Assembly (NCBI GenBank): GCA_036488875.1
Contig: DASXGW010000013.1
Coordinates: 231,281 to 295,280, forward strand
Direction of reading: 5' to 3'
Length of the DNA: 64,000 bases
Origin: Candidatus Baltobacteraceae bacterium
Lineage (GTDB): Bacteria; Vulcanimicrobiota; Vulcanimicrobiia; Vulcanimicrobiales; Vulcanimicrobiaceae
This document shows, in pieces, positions 41,045-49,330 of the stretch; the first letter of the stretch is position 1, and each line of letters starts with the position of its first letter. The notes under the pieces were generated by a model, which was given only the letters and a program-made list of their open reading frames with translations, was not told where the DNA came from and did no database searches. Position numbers and translations under genes: made by a program.

Positions 41045-41599
41045 ATGTCGAAGCTGATTTACATCACCAATACGTCGCTGGACGGGTACATCGAGGACGA
41101 AACCGGTAACTTTAACTGGCTCAGTGCCGATCAGGTGCACGCGTTTGCCGGTGAGTTGTTGCGGCCTGTCGGAACGTATCTCTACGGAAGGCGCCTTTAT
41201 GAGACGATGGCCTACTGGGACGGACCGGTCGAGGACTATCGGCCCGAACACCGTGAGTTCGCTCGGATCTGGCAGAAGCCTGAGAAGATCGTTTTCTCAC
41301 GAACGTTGACGAGCGCTGCGACACGCAGCACACGTATCGAACGGGACTTCAACCCGGAGACGATTCGAAAGCTCAAGCGGGAATCGGATCGCGACATCAC
41401 CATCGGCGGTGCGGAGCTTGCCGCGGTTGCGATTGAAGCCGATCTCGTCGACGAATGTCACCTGCTGCTCCACTCGACGATCTTGGGTGACGGAAAGCCG
41501 GCATTTCGGCCCGGCGGCCTACGGCGTAGTCTCGAGCTCCTTGAGACGCGCCGAATCGGCACCGCAGTCGTTTACTTGCGTTACCGGATTGCCAAGTAA
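41045..41599 (+). CDS. Dihydrofolate reductase-family protein (RibD C-terminal-like)
   Basis: A 184-residue protein starting MSKLIYITNTSLDGYIEDETGNFNW, the hallmark of the RibD_C/DHFR-like family annotated as YyaP/YwjB. It has GTYLYGRRLYETM, KIVFSRTL and DITIGGAELAAVAIEADLVDECHLLLHSTILGDG. The fold binds NADPH; the substrate is unknown and it is not a classical DHFR. ATG 41045 is chosen at the conserved first strand although the ribosome site is weak. The last 81 bp overlap the convergent EamA gene. Confidence 0.88.
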   Translation: MSKLIYITNTSLDGYIEDETGNFNWLSADQVHAFAGELLRPVGTYLYGRRLYETMAYWDGPVEDYRPEHREFARIWQKPEKIVFSRTLTSAATRSTRIERDFNPETIRKLKRESDRDITIGGAELAAVAIEADLVDECHLLLHSTILGDGKPAFRPGGLRRSLELLETRRIGTAVVYLRYRIAK

Positions 41600-42472
41600 A
41601 ATCACCACGACCGACGCGATCACGGCAACGCCGCCTGCGGCGACGTTCCACGTCATGGGTTCGTGCAGAAACGTAACGCCCAGCAGCACCGCCACGACCG
41701 GATTCACGTAGTTAAAGGTAGCGACCGTTGCAGCCGGCAGCGTGCGCAGGATGAACGCGAATGCCGTATATCCCGCCAGCGCCCCGCCGATAATCAGCCA
41801 CAGCATCCCGAGCCACGATTGCAGCGAAACGGCCGCAAGGTTGAGATGTGAGGCTTCACCCAAGAACAAGCCGACGATCACCGCCAAAGCGCCGCCGGTG
41901 AGCATTTCTAAAGGCGCCGCGAGCGGATGATGCTCAGAACCACGCGCGTAGACCGAGCCGAGCGCCCACGAAAACGCACTGACGAGTAAAAGGACCATGT
42001 ACCACGCGTCCGACCCACCCAAAGGGTGCCCGACGAGCAGTGCGATCCCTAGCGTACCCAACACTAAGCCCGCTGCCGACGCTGTGCCGATCGGTTTGCG
42101 TACGCGAATCGCTTCGAGCAGCAGCATCCAGATCGACGTGCTCGCTACCAAGAGCGCTGCGATGCTCGTATCGACGCGCGTCTCGGACACCGCCAATAAT
42201 CCATTGCCGATCGTCAGCAGCAACACGCCGGTAACGGCGATGTGAAAAAGCTGCCGCGGCGTCGGCAGCGGCGGCTTCTTGTCGCGCGGCGCCAGCGCTC
42301 GCAAAATGGCGAACAACACCACCCCCGCGATAACGTACCGCGTACCGATCATTAAATAGGGCGGAAGCGTTTCGACACCGACACGAATCGCTAGATACGT
42401 CGATCCCCAGAGGAACCAAACGGCTACGAGCGCGATCGAGGGCAAATAGCGGCGAGCGGGCATCGCCCTCAC
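41519..42472 (-). CDS. EamA/DMT-family transporter
   Basis: A 317-residue membrane protein with ten hydrophobic helices in two EamA repeats: LVAVWFLWGSTYLAIRVGVETLPPYLMIGTRY for the first, and AFSWALGSVYARGSEHH starting the second. The final PVVAVLLGVTFLHEPMTWN is a strong family mark. These transporters export metabolites such as amino acids or related compounds; substrate unknown. Because its 3' end overlaps the DHFR-like gene by 81 bp, the C-terminal tail after the last helix (about residues 295-317) is encoded opposite that gene. Confidence 0.9.
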   Translation of the reverse strand: MRAMPARRYLPSIALVAVWFLWGSTYLAIRVGVETLPPYLMIGTRYVIAGVVLFAILRALAPRDKKPPLPTPRQLFHIAVTGVLLLTIGNGLLAVSETRVDTSIAALLVASTSIWMLLLEAIRVRKPIGTASAAGLVLGTLGIALLVGHPLGGSDAWYMVLLLVSAFSWALGSVYARGSEHHPLAAPLEMLTGGALAVIVGLFLGEASHLNLAAVSLQSWLGMLWLIIGGALAGYTAFAFILRTLPAATVATFNYVNPVVAVLLGVTFLHEPMTWNVAAGGVAVIASVVVILLGNPVTQVNDCGADSARLKELETTP

Positions 42473-42503
42473 AACACCGCGCGGCGGCGGCGAGTTTCGA
42501 GCG

Positions 42504-44387
42504 CTAAGGTTTTATTCGCCAGACCAAGTGATCGTTGTAGTTTGCGAGCCAGACGGTGCCGTAGCCGAAGTCGATAGCGTCGCCGCCGCGGCCGTACCAC
42601 TGCTTGATGATGCGGGTGTTTTCTGCGTCGATTTTCGTAAACGGAACGCCCACCAGCGTCGTCCAGACGTACCCCGCGCCATACCTGACGTCGCCTCCGA
42701 AACCGGCGATATTCGCATAGATGCGCGCGGCCACGCGCTTATTCTTGGCATCGACGCGCGTCACCACGCCGTCACCCTGACCGATCGTCCAAATCGCGCC
42801 GCCGCCGGCCGCCACGAAGTGCGGACCGCCGGGAATCGGAATCGTCGTCAGCACTTGCCCGCTACTCGCGTCGACTGCCGTGAGCGCGTTCGACGCTTTG
42901 CTGGTGATCCACACCGTCCCATCGGCATAGACGGGATTCTGCGAGCCGGCGGCGACCGGAACGCGCTGACGAACCTTGCCGGTCGACGGGTCGATGCGCG
43001 ACAGCTCGCGATCGCCGGTCGCCATCCACACGCTATCGGAGCTCGCGGTGATACCGCCTTCAGAGTTTGCGGGCGCGATAGGCAGCGTTGCGACGACGCG
43101 ATTGGTCGCGGCATCGATCCGGGCCAGCGACGTTCCCTTACCGTTCGCGCACAGGGGAATCCAGACGCTCGAGAAACCGAACGCGGCGCCCGAACAGGGC
43201 ACGCCCTTTACCGGAATGCGCGCCGCGATCTTACTGCCGGCGGCGTCGATGCGCTCGACTTCCTTTAAACTGATGTTTGCGATCCACATCGCGCCGGCGC
43301 CCGTCGCCATCCAATCGGGCCCTCCGCCCGTGACGATCGTCGTGCGCGGCACGTCGATCGAGGCGGCCGTCGGCGTCACGTGCAGTGAGAACAGCTGCGA
43401 CGGTGACGCTTGGCGGCCGTCGCTATCCACCGCCATGTAGAACGCGCCGTCGGCGTTCTGCGCGAACTCCGCCGGCAGCAGATGTTTCTGCGGCAGATCG
43501 AACGTCGAGAGCTTGCCGCCGGCCGAGACGGTGGCAACCGCACCGGTGCCGTCGCGCTTGATCACGCCGAGGAAGACGCCGCCCAAACGGCTGCCGAAAA
43601 TCGCTCCCGAATCGACGACGTTGGCGAGCTTGTACTCCGTGAGCGCTCCGGTCGTCGTCATCCGCGTCACCGCGTCGCGCTTACCGAACCAGAACGAATC
43701 GTCGATGGCGGTCGTAACGTCGCCGGTCAGATCGCCGCGTCCGGCGCTGAAATGGCGTACCTGGCCCGATGTCGTCAGGCGACCGATCGTGTGCGTGCCG
43801 ACCTCGGTGAACCACAACGCCTTATCCGGCCCGGTGATCAGCGCGGTCGGATGGCTCGCGGCGCTTCCGACGCGGAACTCGGTGAACTTGCCGTCGGGGG
43901 CGACGCGCCCGATCTTGCCCGTCGCCCACTCGACGAACCACATAGCACCGTCGGGGCCGCGCGTAATGTCGAGCGGATGTGCGTTCTTCGTCGGCACCGG
44001 ATACTCGATAATCTTCCGGTCGTACGTGATTTGCGCGAGTTTGTTCGCGGCGCTTTCCGTAAACCAGATCGTGTGATCCGCGGCGATATTGATCGAACCC
44101 GGCTGCGACCCCGGCGTCGGCGTGAGATAGCGTCGCTGCGTTCCATTCGTTGCGAACGCGACCACGCCCGACGTGCCGTCGGTCGTTCTATTATCGAACC
44201 AGATGCCTTTGAGCGGACCCTCGGGGTTGTAGACGATCCCGTGCGGATGCGCTTCCGGCACCGGAAACGCGGCAAATGTCGCGCAGGGCGTCGCGCAGCG
44301 AACGGGTGGCGCAGTGTCGCTCGAGGCAGCAGTCGTCACAAGTGCAAAAATGCACCCGCTCCAAACGATATAGGCAGGCAAGCGCAT
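42504..44387 (-). CDS. Secreted streptogramin lyase-like (Vgb) beta-propeller protein
   Basis: A 627-residue exported protein (signal peptide in residues 1-22). The N-terminal half has Vgb/NHL-type blades: ADHTIWFTESAANKLAQIT, PDGAMWFVEWATGKIGRVAPDG, PDKALWFTEVGTHTIGRLTTSG. The C-terminal half (about 365-627) is a second propeller-like region with SSVWIPLC, DSVWMATG, GTVWITSK and GYVWTTLVGVPF blades. That half closely resembles the C-terminal two thirds of the protein encoded at 53602. True Vgb linearises streptogramin B antibiotics; most environmental homologues have unknown roles, so the enzyme name should not be transferred. It is 113 bp from the divergent MCO operon. Confidence 0.75.
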   Translation of the reverse strand: MRLPAYIVWSGCIFALVTTAASSDTAPPVRCATPCATFAAFPVPEAHPHGIVYNPEGPLKGIWFDNRTTDGTSGVVAFATNGTQRRYLTPTPGSQPGSINIAADHTIWFTESAANKLAQITYDRKIIEYPVPTKNAHPLDITRGPDGAMWFVEWATGKIGRVAPDGKFTEFRVGSAASHPTALITGPDKALWFTEVGTHTIGRLTTSGQVRHFSAGRGDLTGDVTTAIDDSFWFGKRDAVTRMTTTGALTEYKLANVVDSGAIFGSRLGGVFLGVIKRDGTGAVATVSAGGKLSTFDLPQKHLLPAEFAQNADGAFYMAVDSDGRQASPSQLFSLHVTPTAASIDVPRTTIVTGGGPDWMATGAGAMWIANISLKEVERIDAAGSKIAARIPVKGVPCSGAAFGFSSVWIPLCANGKGTSLARIDAATNRVVATLPIAPANSEGGITASSDSVWMATGDRELSRIDPSTGKVRQRVPVAAGSQNPVYADGTVWITSKASNALTAVDASSGQVLTTIPIPGGPHFVAAGGGAIWTIGQGDGVVTRVDAKNKRVAARIYANIAGFGGDVRYGAGYVWTTLVGVPFTKIDAENTRIIKQWYGRGGDAIDFGYGTVWLANYNDHLVWRIKP

Positions 44388-44500
44388 AACGAAAGTTTAC
44401 GTTTCGACGTAACCGAGCCGTGCCCCGCCGAAGGACCCCGTTGCTCTCGCACAAAACGGTCACGCTCTAATCGCGCCTTGAACGAGGGGGGCTTCTTACC

Positions 44501-47500
44501 ATGCCGCGGATTTTTGGCGTGTCGGTATTGCTCGTTATGCTCGCGTTTGCGACCGGAGCGGCTGCCGATCCCCCAATGGGCGCTCGCCCGTTTAAAGAAC
44601 CGGTGATCCTTTCGAGCCGGGACGGGATTCTCGAAGTCACGCTGATTCCACGACAAGATACCGGGTCTCTCGACACCGTCGCAAAGCCCGTAAAGAACAT
44701 GTTGCTCTTCGACTACACACTGCAACGCGGTACTGCGTCGGACGGTCGGATGTCGGGCAACCATATGTATCCCGGGCCGACCCTGCGGGTCGCGCCCGGC
44801 GAACGTCTCATCGTTCACCTCAACAACGAGTTGCGTAATCTCTCGATCGCGGACTATTACGATCCGCAATACACGCCCGCGGGCCGGCCGGTGCCAAAGT
44901 ATCCAACGATGTTGACGTCGTCGCCGATCAACCTGCACGTGCACGGCGCGCACGTTAGCCCGCGCGGAAACGCCGACAACGTGCTGCTGCACATCGATGC
45001 CGGCATGGCGAACACCTACGTCTACGACATTCCCAAGAACATGACGCCCGGCACGTTCTGGTATCACAGCCACTTGCACACGCTGACGGCATCGCAGACG
45101 TTCTACGGACTGGCCGGCATGCTGCTCGTCGGCCGCGCCGACAGCGAGATCCCCCTCGTAACGGAAAAGAACATTCCGATCCGCACGATGATGCTGCAAT
45201 ATAATACGGTCTTCGATCGTAAAGACGGTTTGGCGCAGATGACCAATCCGAACTGGCCGCAGTGGGTGAGCACGCTGATCCCGCCCAAAGGCAACGAGCT
45301 CGCCGACGGCACGTATCGGCCGTTGCTCGCGCCGGTGAACTTCTTGGATTCGCCCAAGGGCACGCAGTGGGCGACGGTGTGGTACTCGGGACCGCTGTCG
45401 ATTCACAACACGCGGGGCCGTTTCCAGTTCGTACCGATGAACCTGCAGCGGTTCACGCCGTTTAAGGCCGGCGAGCCCGTCTTGAAGGCGAACTTGAAGC
45501 TTCCCGACTACGAGCGCGACACGCAGTTCACCGTCAACGGACAGTTCGAACCGGTGCTCAAGATCAAACCGGGTCAAACCGAGATCTGGGTGCTCGCCAA
45601 CGTCAGCGACATTGCCTATATGAACGTTCGCTTGACCGAGACCGCAACCGGCTACCACCCCAAGATTGCCATCGTCGGGCAAGACGGCATCGCCTACGGC
45701 AAAGTCGAGTATCCGCACGAAACGGATGGAACCGAGCTGCTGATTCCGCCGGCGTCGCGCTACGCGATTGCCGTGACGATGCCCGAAAAAGGCGGCCTGC
45801 GCATGGAGCTGCCGGGCTTAGGCTCGGGCGCGCGTTCGATTTCGGCGCCGGGCATTCTGTACACCAACGACGGCACGAAGAACCCGCCGGGTCATTTAGG
45901 CTCGTTGAGCATTTTACCCCGGTCGATCAGCTACGCCGACGGATTCTTCATCTTTCCGTCACAGACGCTGCTCGACGCCGCTCCCGACGAAGGTAAGGGT
46001 GTCACCACCGCGTTCGTACCGGGACAGGAACTCAACGCGCCGACGCCGTTCCACGACCTCTCAAAAGTCAAGCCCGACGTGAGCCGCACGCTGCTCATCA
46101 ACGGCGGATTTCTCAACAATCACGCCAGCAAGCAAGATCCCAAGGCGTTCGTCTACGCGTTCTTCGGAAACGCGTTCCCCAACGTGCCGCTGATTCAAGC
46201 GCGGCTGGGATCGGTGGAAGAGTGGAACTTCGTCAACCACAATAACGACGCGCACCCGATTCACGTGCACGTCAACGATTTCCAAGTAACCAAATACGAC
46301 GATCCGACGGTAGGCCTGAAACTCGGACCGCAGATGCACGGCGAAGACAACGCCAACGTTCCGGCCCCCGAGCTGGGACCGGAAGAATCGCTCATCGCGC
46401 CCGGCACTTTGACGATGCGCACGAAGTTCATCGACTACTTGGGTTTATACGTACTGCACTGCCACCGGCTCAACCACGAAGACAACGGGCTGATGATGCT
46501 GGTGAACGTCATACCCGCCGTCTCGGATTACGCAGTCGCCGTTGGGGGTTCGCCGGGTCATCCTGCAACCGTCAACGTCTTCGACGGTGACGGCGATCGT
46601 TTGATCGCGACCGTTACGCCGTTTCCCGACTTTTACGGAACGCCCAGCGTCGCCATCGGCGACGTCGACGGCGACGGCATCTACGATCTCATCGTGGGTG
46701 CCGGTAAGGGACATGCGCCCGAAGTCGTCGCGTATTCGGGCGCGCAGAGCGGCGGTAAACCGTTTACAACCGAGCTCGCGCGCTTCCAAGCGTTCGATGC
46801 CGCGCAGACCGGCGGCGTGTCGGTCGCCTCCACGCAGATCGACGGACGCTCGCCGGACAACATCATCGTCGGATCCGGCGCCGGCGTGACCGACCAGGTG
46901 AAGATCTTCAGCAGCGAACTGGGCGCGCGCGGTACGGCACCCGCGACGTTCGCAACGTTCGAGCCGTACGGAAGCGACACGTCCGGTTTGAATCTCGCGG
47001 CGGGTTTCGTCGACTTTTTAACCGGGCGCGACAGCATCGTAACGGCACCCGGCGCGGGCGGCCAAGTCAAGGTGTTCTCGTACTCGCTCATGACGCCGAT
47101 CGGCGCACCGCCGGCGTGGCCGAACAATCCGGGTACGCCGCACATGGATGCGGTTTTCACCCCCTTTGGCGCGAGCTATCGCGGTCCGATGTCGATCGCT
47201 ACCGGATGGCTTGCAGGCCCATACGGCGGCGCCGAGGCCATTACCGCCGGACAGCTTTCGGGAGCGGGCACGGTGAAGGTGTTCTCGACGACGACGACGC
47301 TCGTAGGCGCTCCGACGATGTATTTGCACAGTGCGATGATGCACGAGCTGGTTTCGAACTTCAGCGAAGTCGCCTCGTTCAAGCCGTTCGCGGGTGCCTT
47401 CTCGGTTCGCGTCGCAACGACGTCGACGACCATTGGCGCCGATCTGCTCGTTAGCGGCGGTTCCGGCGACCGCGTGCAGATTCAGAAGTACCGGCTAAAG

Positions 47501-47596
47501 TGGGCGCATCCGCAAGACCATCTCTTCACCGCGTTGCCGGTGCATGACGTCTGGTCCGGAACGGGAACGCAGCCGGCGGTCATCGGTGGAGACTGA
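44501..47596 (+). CDS. Secreted multicopper oxidase fused to an FG-GAP-type propeller
   Basis: A 1031-residue exported protein. Signal peptide in residues 1-22. The multicopper oxidase part spans about 30-680, with NLHVHGAHVSP, TFWYHSHLHTLTA, HPIHVHVNDF and LYVLHCHRLNHEDNGLM holding all copper ligands including the T1 Cys. The remaining 330 residues form a repeat domain whose first unit has a calcium-loop-like GDVDGDGIYDLIVGAGKG. Further units are IIVGSGAGVTDQVKIFS, IVTAPGAGGQVKVFS and LLVSGGSGDRVQIQKY, as in FG-GAP/integrin-like propellers. The propeller may bind a surface or polymer. It is the first gene of a coupled four-gene operon. Confidence 0.92.
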   Translation: MPRIFGVSVLLVMLAFATGAAADPPMGARPFKEPVILSSRDGILEVTLIPRQDTGSLDTVAKPVKNMLLFDYTLQRGTASDGRMSGNHMYPGPTLRVAPGERLIVHLNNELRNLSIADYYDPQYTPAGRPVPKYPTMLTSSPINLHVHGAHVSPRGNADNVLLHIDAGMANTYVYDIPKNMTPGTFWYHSHLHTLTASQTFYGLAGMLLVGRADSEIPLVTEKNIPIRTMMLQYNTVFDRKDGLAQMTNPNWPQWVSTLIPPKGNELADGTYRPLLAPVNFLDSPKGTQWATVWYSGPLSIHNTRGRFQFVPMNLQRFTPFKAGEPVLKANLKLPDYERDTQFTVNGQFEPVLKIKPGQTEIWVLANVSDIAYMNVRLTETATGYHPKIAIVGQDGIAYGKVEYPHETDGTELLIPPASRYAIAVTMPEKGGLRMELPGLGSGARSISAPGILYTNDGTKNPPGHLGSLSILPRSISYADGFFIFPSQTLLDAAPDEGKGVTTAFVPGQELNAPTPFHDLSKVKPDVSRTLLINGGFLNNHASKQDPKAFVYAFFGNAFPNVPLIQARLGSVEEWNFVNHNNDAHPIHVHVNDFQVTKYDDPTVGLKLGPQMHGEDNANVPAPELGPEESLIAPGTLTMRTKFIDYLGLYVLHCHRLNHEDNGLMMLVNVIPAVSDYAVAVGGSPGHPATVNVFDGDGDRLIATVTPFPDFYGTPSVAIGDVDGDGIYDLIVGAGKGHAPEVVAYSGAQSGGKPFTTELARFQAFDAAQTGGVSVASTQIDGRSPDNIIVGSGAGVTDQVKIFSSELGARGTAPATFATFEPYGSDTSGLNLAAGFVDFLTGRDSIVTAPGAGGQVKVFSYSLMTPIGAPPAWPNNPGTPHMDAVFTPFGASYRGPMSIATGWLAGPYGGAEAITAGQLSGAGTVKVFSTTTTLVGAPTMYLHSAMMHELVSNFSEVASFKPFAGAFSVRVATTSTTIGADLLVSGGSGDRVQIQKYRLKWAHPQDHLFTALPVHDVWSGTGTQPAVIGGD

Positions 47597-48521
47597 AACC
47601 CTCCTGCTGTGCGCGCGCGTGCGCGACGGCAAAGACTCGGAGTTTCGCGCCTGGCAAGCGCGCTGGCAAGACGCGCTGCTGCGTTCGCCGGGTGCGGAAA
47701 GTTTCGAGATCATTCCGCAGACGCCGGATCAAGACGAGACCGTCGGGATTGCGCGGTTCTCAACGTTCGACGCGCTGCGCGTTTGGCGGCACAGCGAAAC
47801 CAACCGCGACTTGATTGCTGAGGCGAGCGGTCTCGTCGACGGCGGCGTGCTGATGCAGCTAACGGGCGGTGCCGCGGCTGAATATTACGTTGCGCACACC
47901 GCGACCGAAGTCATCATCACGCGCATCAAACCCGGCAAAGACACCGAGTATCGAGCCTTCGCCGATCGCATCCAGCGCGCGCAGCAGGTGTTTCCGGGCT
48001 ATATCGGTTCGTTCGTGCAGCCGCCGCACCAAAACGAGACGGGGTGGACGACCGTACTGCGCTTTCAAGCGCAGCGCGATCTCGATCGCTGGATGAACTC
48101 GCCGGAACGTAAGGCGCTGCTCCAAGAAGCCGAAGATCTCATCGAAGGCTTCGAAGCGCAACGCGTCGATACGTCGTTCCCGGGCTGGGTGCCCGCCGAT
48201 CCGGCGACCGGCAAACCGCCGAACATGTGGAAGACGGCTGCGCTGGTGCTGATGACGTTGTTCCCCGTCGTCATGCTCGAGCTACGCTTTCTCAATCCCG
48301 TGCTCAAAACGCTGGCGACTCCGCCGGCGCTGGGCACGTTCATTGGCAACGCGATCAGCGTCGCGCTCACGACGTGGCCGCTCATGCCGCTGGCGATTCG
48401 TCTGTTCCACGCGTGGCTCTTCCCGGAGAAGCAGCCGAAGTGGCTCGTACTCACCAGCCCCGTTTTGGTTGTCGCGTGTTATGGCGCGGAGCTGGCGATC
48501 CTTTGGAGATTGCTGTCGTGA
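47586..48521 (+). CDS. Double ABM-domain protein with C-terminal membrane helices
   Basis: A 311-residue protein. Two antibiotic-biosynthesis-monooxygenase-like ferredoxin folds lie at about 1-95 (VRDGKDSEFRAWQARWQDALLRSPG) and 105-200 (IKPGKDTEYRAFADRIQRAQQVFPGY). Three hydrophobic helices follow (MWKTAALVLMTLFPVVMLELRFL; FIGNAISVALTTWPLMPLAI; LVLTSPVLVVACYGAELAILW). This layout matches known ABM-membrane proteins of unclear function. GTG 47586 overlaps the multicopper oxidase end by 11 bp; an upstream in-frame start would overlap more. Its own stop overlaps the next GTG. Confidence 0.82.
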   Translation: METETLLLCARVRDGKDSEFRAWQARWQDALLRSPGAESFEIIPQTPDQDETVGIARFSTFDALRVWRHSETNRDLIAEASGLVDGGVLMQLTGGAAAEYYVAHTATEVIITRIKPGKDTEYRAFADRIQRAQQVFPGYIGSFVQPPHQNETGWTTVLRFQAQRDLDRWMNSPERKALLQEAEDLIEGFEAQRVDTSFPGWVPADPATGKPPNMWKTAALVLMTLFPVVMLELRFLNPVLKTLATPPALGTFIGNAISVALTTWPLMPLAIRLFHAWLFPEKQPKWLVLTSPVLVVACYGAELAILWRLLS

Positions 48522-49330
48522 ATCTCAACACCGTTACCGAGGTGAAGCGGCCGCGCAGCCTCGATGAGATCCAAGGTTGGCGCGCCGGCAACGCGTGGCT
48601 TGCCGGCGGAACGTGGCTATTTTCCGAGCCGCAGGTGCATACCGACACGCTCATCGATCTCGAAACGCTCGATTGGCCGTCGCTGATCGCAAGTGACGAC
48701 GGTCTCGAAATCGCCGCAACCTGCAAAATTGCCGAGCTGTACGCGTACGAGCCGCCCAAAGAGTGGCCGGCCGGCGGCCTCATCGGCGAATGTTGCCGCT
48801 CCTTTCTCTCGTCGTTCAAGATTTGGAACGAAGCGACGATCGGCGGCAACATCGTCATGTCGCTCCCGGCCGGCCCGATGATCTCGCTGACCGTCGCGCT
48901 GGAAGCCGAGTACGAGCTCTGGCCGCGCGACGGCGGCGCGCGCCGAGTCCCCGCGGCAGAGTTCGTCAACGGTAATCATGCCAACGTGCTCGCTCCCGGC
49001 GAACTGCTTCGCGCGATTCGGGTCAGGAGCGACGTGCTGAGGAAGCGGCACGCGTTCCGCCGAGCATCGCTCACGCATCTCGGGCGCTCGTCGGTGCTGT
49101 TGATCGGCACGCTTGGCGACAACGGCGTGCTGGTTACCATCACGGCCGCGACCGTCAAGCCGGTGCAGATTTCGTTTGAAAAAGCGATGAGCGAACGCGA
49201 TCTGCGAGCGGCGATCGACGCCGCCATCGCTCCGGACGTCTATCTCGACGACGTCCACGGCTCGCCGGCGCACCGCCGTCACCTCACCTATCACTTTGCC
49301 AAAGAAATCTGCGGGGAGCTCTTCGCGTGA
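48518..49330 (+). CDS. Xanthine dehydrogenase family FAD-binding subunit
   Basis: A 270-residue FAD subunit of a molybdenum hydroxylase (CoxM/XdhB-like). AGNAWLAGGTWLF stands for the first FAD-binding GGT loop. SSFKIWNEATIGGNIVMSLPAGPM corresponds to the N-x-A-T-x-G-G-N signature. The substrate-side C-terminal CO_deh_flav_C domain follows from about 165. GTG 48518 overlaps the ABM gene stop (GTGA) and the stop overlaps the next ATG, so all three subunits are translationally coupled. It transfers electrons from the Fe-S domains to an acceptor. Confidence 0.88.
   Translation: MNLNTVTEVKRPRSLDEIQGWRAGNAWLAGGTWLFSEPQVHTDTLIDLETLDWPSLIASDDGLEIAATCKIAELYAYEPPKEWPAGGLIGECCRSFLSSFKIWNEATIGGNIVMSLPAGPMISLTVALEAEYELWPRDGGARRVPAAEFVNGNHANVLAPGELLRAIRVRSDVLRKRHAFRRASLTHLGRSSVLLIGTLGDNGVLVTITAATVKPVQISFEKAMSERDLRAAIDAAIAPDVYLDDVHGSPAHRRHLTYHFAKEICGELFA

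Noticed and set aside
42504-44387. Streptogramin resistance enzyme
   Set aside because: Only blade motifs are shared with Vgb; the protein is much longer and exported, so resistance is not supported.
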